Shown piece by piece: positions 25,963 to 28,534 of a stretch of DNA of 28,534 nt (the first letter of the stretch is position 1; every line of letters starts with the position of its first letter). The notes beneath the pieces were generated by a model. That model was not told the origin of the DNA, did no database searches, and saw nothing but the letters and a program-made list of their open reading frames with translations. The position numbers and the translations under genes are program-made. Origin of the DNA: Pseudomonadota bacterium (GTDB lineage: Bacteria; Myxococcota_A; Polyangia; Haliangiales; Haliangiaceae); contig JAEYYY010000649.1 of assembly GCA_023430775.1 (NCBI GenBank), positions 1-28,534 of the forward strand, given 5' to 3'.

Positions 25963-26598
25963 CTACTCGACCGGGTTGCAGGCCGGGGGCGCCGTGCACT
26001 CCGCCGTCGAGATCACCTTGATCTCGACGCGGTAGTTGTTCTTGACCTGCGCGCCTGCCGACACGGCCGCGTAGTACGTGGCCTGCGGGAGGTCCTTCAG
26101 GCAGACGCAGTTCTGGTTGACCGCGTTCGCGCGCGCGCCGCCGTTACCGATCGAGGTGCCACCCGCGTTGAGGATCTGCACGTTGATGGGCATCCCCGAC
26201 TCCCAGGTCGTCGAGACCTGGAGCGTGGTGGGCGACGCGATCGTGATCGCGTAGTGGTCCTTGTCGGCCTCGGGGCACAGCGAGGTCAGCGCGGCGAACA
26301 TCTGGTTCTGACCGGCGACCGGCGTCTGGAACGCGCCCTGGATGTTGTCGTTCTGACCGAACGTATCCTCGAGGCACTGGAAGCCCGACGGGCCGCCATC
26401 CGGCAGCTCGCCGCCACCCTCGGGGAGACACGCCATGTCCTTCGGCGCGGCCTGACCCGTCGACTGGCAGGTGTAGCCCTCGGGGCAGAGCGGCTGATCG
26501 ACGCTGCACAGATACGGCGCGGTACCGAGGTCCGGATCGTACGGGCTACACGCAGCGAGCGCAGCGGCAGAGATCAATGAGAACAGATAAGCCTTCAT
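25963..26598 (-). CDS. Cys-rich lipoprotein with pre-peptidase-like C-terminal domain
   Basis: 211 residues from ATG 26598; an in-frame ATG at 26604 directly abuts the AGGAG, so the later one has better spacing. The lipobox LAAC lies 17-18 residues in. The segment 'APYLCSVDQPLCPEGYTC' is a short cysteine-rich motif seen repeatedly in lipoproteins of this bacterial group. Residues ~85-205 ('DKDHYAITIASPTTLQVST', 'NVQILNAGGTSIGNG', 'TYYAAVSAGAQVKNNYRVEIKV') look like a bacterial pre-peptidase C-terminal (PPC) beta-domain. It follows the TPR gene by 9 bases and is probably co-transcribed. Function unknown, cell-surface or periplasmic. Confidence 0.75.
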   Translation of the reverse strand: MKAYLFSLISAAALAACSPYDPDLGTAPYLCSVDQPLCPEGYTCQSTGQAAPKDMACLPEGGGELPDGGPSGFQCLEDTFGQNDNIQGAFQTPVAGQNQMFAALTSLCPEADKDHYAITIASPTTLQVSTTWESGMPINVQILNAGGTSIGNGGARANAVNQNCVCLKDLPQATYYAAVSAGAQVKNNYRVEIKVISTAECTAPPACNPVE

Positions 26599-26607
26599 CA
26601 CCATCTC

Positions 26608-27978
26608 CTAGAACCGCAGTGCGGCAGCAGCGCCGGCCGTGTGCTCGCCAACCGCCGGAACGACGATCCACGTGCTCGCTTCGGGAGCCTTCCCGCTCGA
26701 CGAGACCTTCACCTCGCCGCGCTTCTTGGCCTTCATTTCCTTGTACCAGAAGTAACCGGCGACCGCGGTCATGCCGATGCCGACGCCGAGGCCGACCTTG
26801 AAGAACGTGTTCCAGCGCTTGCCGGTGGCCTCGACATCCTTCGCGTAGCTATCGGTGGCGGTGGTGAACGCGCGGCACGGCGGAGCGCCGCACTGCGCGC
26901 TGTCTTCCTCGAGCGCGCTGGCGTACTTGCTGGCCTGGACGAATGACAGCGCCGCGAAGCCGAGCAGGGCGCCGCCGGCGATCGTGGTGGTCCACTTCGC
27001 CTTCGAGAACTTCGACGAGCCGACATCCATCATGCCGGTGCCCGGCGTGACCGGACCGGTGGGCTGCTGCGCGATCGGATCCTCCGGCTTCGGCTTCTTG
27101 CCGCGGTTCAGCGGATCATCGTCGACGTCCGAGTTGACGACATCCTGCGGCGTGGTCTTCGCCTCGCCGTCGTCGCTCATGTCGGGATAGAAGCGCGCCG
27201 TCGCGCCGGCCTCGAGCAGCACCTGGTTCGGGCTCGTCGACTTGCCGGACTTCGCGATCGGGTTGCCGGCCTGATCCTTGACGTCGATGTAGTACTGGAC
27301 GGCGCTGCCGATCATCTTCGGCGCCGGGATGCGCGCGACCAGCTCCTTGTAGCGCCACTTCATCTGCTTGCTGTGGAACTTGCCCTCGCCGGCGGTGCGG
27401 TAATAGAGCGTGACCTGGAAGCCCGAATCCTCGGGGACGAACGCGGTGACGTCGAGCGGCTTGCCCGGAGGCGCCGTATCGACGACCTGGTGCTGGAAGT
27501 CGGCCTCGCCGTACGTGCCGGCGGGCTTGATCGTGACCGGTCCCTTCGGCTCCGGCTTGTCGGGGTTCGTGGTGGTGGGCGTGCCGCTGCTGGTGCCGAG
27601 ACCGAGCTTCTTCTCGATCGCCTTGACGCGCTCCTCGGCAGTCGGGCGCTGCGCGTCGTCGGCCGGCGCCTCCTTGAGGTACTTGCGGAACTGCATCAGA
27701 GCGAGGTCATCCATCCCCGCCTCTTCCATCGCGATCGCCACGTTGTAGAGCAGCGCCGGCTTCTTCGAGAGCCGGTAGCTCTCCTTGTACTTCTCGATCG
27801 CATCCTCGAGCTTGCCTGCCTCGTGCAGCTTCTTGCCCTCGAGGAAGGCCTTCTTCGCCTTCTCGAGCTCCGCGGCTGTGGGCGGCTTGTCGTCTGCGTA
27901 TGCAGTCGACGACGTCGACGAGGTCGCGATCGCAAACGATGCGAGCGCGAGAACGAGAATGGTGATGGAACGCTTCAC
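26608..27978 (-). CDS. Exported TPR protein with C-terminal membrane segments
   Basis: 456 residues from GTG 27978, chosen because GGAGG lies 5 bases before it and it opens directly into a signal peptide ('MKRSITILVLALASFAIA'). Residues ~35-125 are TPR-like ('FLEGKKLHEAGKLEDAIEKYKESYRL', 'ALLYNVAIAMEEAGMDDLALMQF' in segments). A Thr/Pro/Lys linker leads to a beta-domain (~170-275) with 'SAVQYYIDVKDQAGNPIAKSG'. Near the C-terminus are two hydrophobic helices (~353-375 and ~410-425). It resembles the TPR plus beta-domain part of the protein at 3367-4803. It heads a likely two-gene operon with the downstream lipoprotein. Function unknown. Confidence 0.78.
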   Translation of the reverse strand: MKRSITILVLALASFAIATSSTSSTAYADDKPPTAAELEKAKKAFLEGKKLHEAGKLEDAIEKYKESYRLSKKPALLYNVAIAMEEAGMDDLALMQFRKYLKEAPADDAQRPTAEERVKAIEKKLGLGTSSGTPTTTNPDKPEPKGPVTIKPAGTYGEADFQHQVVDTAPPGKPLDVTAFVPEDSGFQVTLYYRTAGEGKFHSKQMKWRYKELVARIPAPKMIGSAVQYYIDVKDQAGNPIAKSGKSTSPNQVLLEAGATARFYPDMSDDGEAKTTPQDVVNSDVDDDPLNRGKKPKPEDPIAQQPTGPVTPGTGMMDVGSSKFSKAKWTTTIAGGALLGFAALSFVQASKYASALEEDSAQCGAPPCRAFTTATDSYAKDVEATGKRWNTFFKVGLGVGIGMTAVAGYFWYKEMKAKKRGEVKVSSSGKAPEASTWIVVPAVGEHTAGAAAALRF

Positions 27979-28021
27979 GTGTCCTCCAGCACGACGCAGG
28001 GAAACCCCACGCCGCGGTCGG

Positions 28022-28050
28022 TACTTATCGCAGCGGTCATCGCGATGCAA
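28022..28050 (-). promoter_or_regulatory. Possible sigma-70-type promoter for the TPR/lipoprotein operon
   Basis: On the minus strand TTGCAT (28050-28045) and TAAGTA (28027-28022) are 17 bases apart, about 44 bases before the GTG at 27978. The -10 is a poor match to TATAAT, so this is tentative. Confidence 0.4.
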
Positions 28051-28200
28051 CGATGATCTGGAGTGTGATCCTCGTCGGAAAACTGAGGTCTTCCGTGATG
28101 CGCGGCGTCGTGCCCCGATGGTGAGCCAGCATGCGCGACCCGGCCTGGTTGAACCCGAATTCTCCCGAGGTCCGTCCGGGGCTCGGACGCGAAACGGCCG

Positions 28201-28241
28201 AAAACGAAACCGCCCGCGCCGCCGGGGAGGCGGGGCGGGCG
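28201..28241 (-). terminator. Rho-independent terminator of the Lys/Ala/Pro-rich gene
   Basis: On the minus strand a GC-rich stem of about 13 pairs with one mismatch (28241-28229 with 28223-28211) around a short loop is followed by GTTTCGTTTT. It lies 22 bases after the stop of the gene at 28264. Confidence 0.75.
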
Positions 28242-28263
28242 ATTGGGCCGGAGCTGTCTCGAC

Positions 28264-28533
28264 TCAGAACGGGTCGACGACGGCGGGCTTCTTCGCGGCG
28301 GGCGCGGCGGCCGGCTTCTTCGCGGCCGGGGCCGGGTCGGCGAACGGGTCGACGACCTTGGACGACGGAGCCGGCTTGGCAGCGGGCTTCGGGGTCTCCT
28401 TCTTCACCGCCGGGGCGGCCTTCTTGACGACGACCGGCTTCGGGGCGGGGGCGGCCTTCTTGACCACCACCGGCTCCGGCTTCGGCTCGGGCTTCACTTC
28501 GGGCTCGGCCTTCACTTCGGGCTCGGCCTTGAC
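28264..28533 (-). CDS. C-terminus of a Lys/Ala/Pro/Glu-rich low-complexity protein (5' end outside window)
   Basis: 90 residues are visible and the frame is open to the window edge, so the protein is larger. It begins with repeats of 'VKAEPE' and continues with 'KPEPVVVKKAAPAPKP', 'VVVKKAAPAVKKE' and 'PAAKKPAAAPAAKKP'. 'VVDPFADP' and a terminal 'VVDPF' repeat a D-P-F motif. Such alternating acidic and basic Pro/Ala tails occur in TonB-like periplasm-spanning linkers and in DNA-binding or scaffold proteins; this piece alone does not decide. It is followed by a good terminator. Confidence 0.6.
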   Translation of the reverse strand, partial: VKAEPEVKAEPEVKPEPKPEPVVVKKAAPAPKPVVVKKAAPAVKKETPKPAAKPAPSSKVVDPFADPAPAAKKPAAAPAAKKPAVVDPF

Positions 28534-28534
28534 C

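Overview
The window comes from a GC-rich bacterial chromosome. Its gene content points to a member of the Myxococcota (former Deltaproteobacteria): type IV pilus genes in the order pilB-pilT-pilC-pilS, a cytoplasmic Hanks-type Ser/Thr kinase, OmpA with thrombospondin type 3 repeats, many unassigned lipoproteins and TPR envelope proteins, and tightly packed genes with many GTG starts. The lineage is inferred from gene content; no rRNA, tRNA, CRISPR array or complete mobile element was seen.

Layout. 2-4803 (+): the end of a glycosyltransferase with a long acidic tail, a membrane protein, a DUF4398-like lipoprotein coupled to an OmpA/TSP3 lipoprotein, and a TPR plus beta-barrel envelope protein. 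4851-7762 (-): a ClC-family chloride protein with a channel-like signature and a Ser/Thr kinase with a C-terminal PAS-like region. 7799-10472 (+): frataxin (cyaY), a TerB-like protein, an alpha/beta hydrolase and a membrane protein, nearly all overlapping. 10656-12647: a small outer-membrane-like protein converging on miaB. 12674-14530 (+): two small cysteine-motif proteins and a tandem pair of secreted paralogues. 14517-17564: a TPR membrane protein, a P-loop kinase, a CAP/SCP lipoprotein and two VOC proteins. 17565-17971: non-coding, with a 72-bp-period tandem repeat and a strong inverted repeat. 17972-19693 (-): an overlapping three-gene cassette of ClpX-type zinc-finger protein, JmjC/cupin-8 oxygenase and SAM methyltransferase. 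19723-25495 (-): pilB, pilT, pilC and pilS, with a promoter and structured leader before pilB. 25780-28534: a small protein, a lipoprotein/TPR gene pair, and the C-terminus of a Lys/Ala/Pro-rich protein with a rho-independent terminator.

How the genes work together. PilB (extension ATPase), PilT (retraction ATPase) and PilC (platform) form the cytoplasmic motor of a type IV pilus, and PilS is the matching sensor kinase. Its usual partner PilR is absent here. The place just after pilS is taken by the zinc-finger/JmjC/methyltransferase cassette, which appears to have its own promoter and is the best candidate here for an undescribed protein- or RNA-modifying system.

The most general signal is regulatory. 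Many genes without a Shine-Dalgarno have a TANNNT-type hexamer ending 5-9 bases (most often 6) before the start codon. This is the arrangement expected for leaderless mRNAs. The pilus operon and the lipoprotein genes near the right end instead carry clear Shine-Dalgarno sequences, so two initiation modes seem to coexist.
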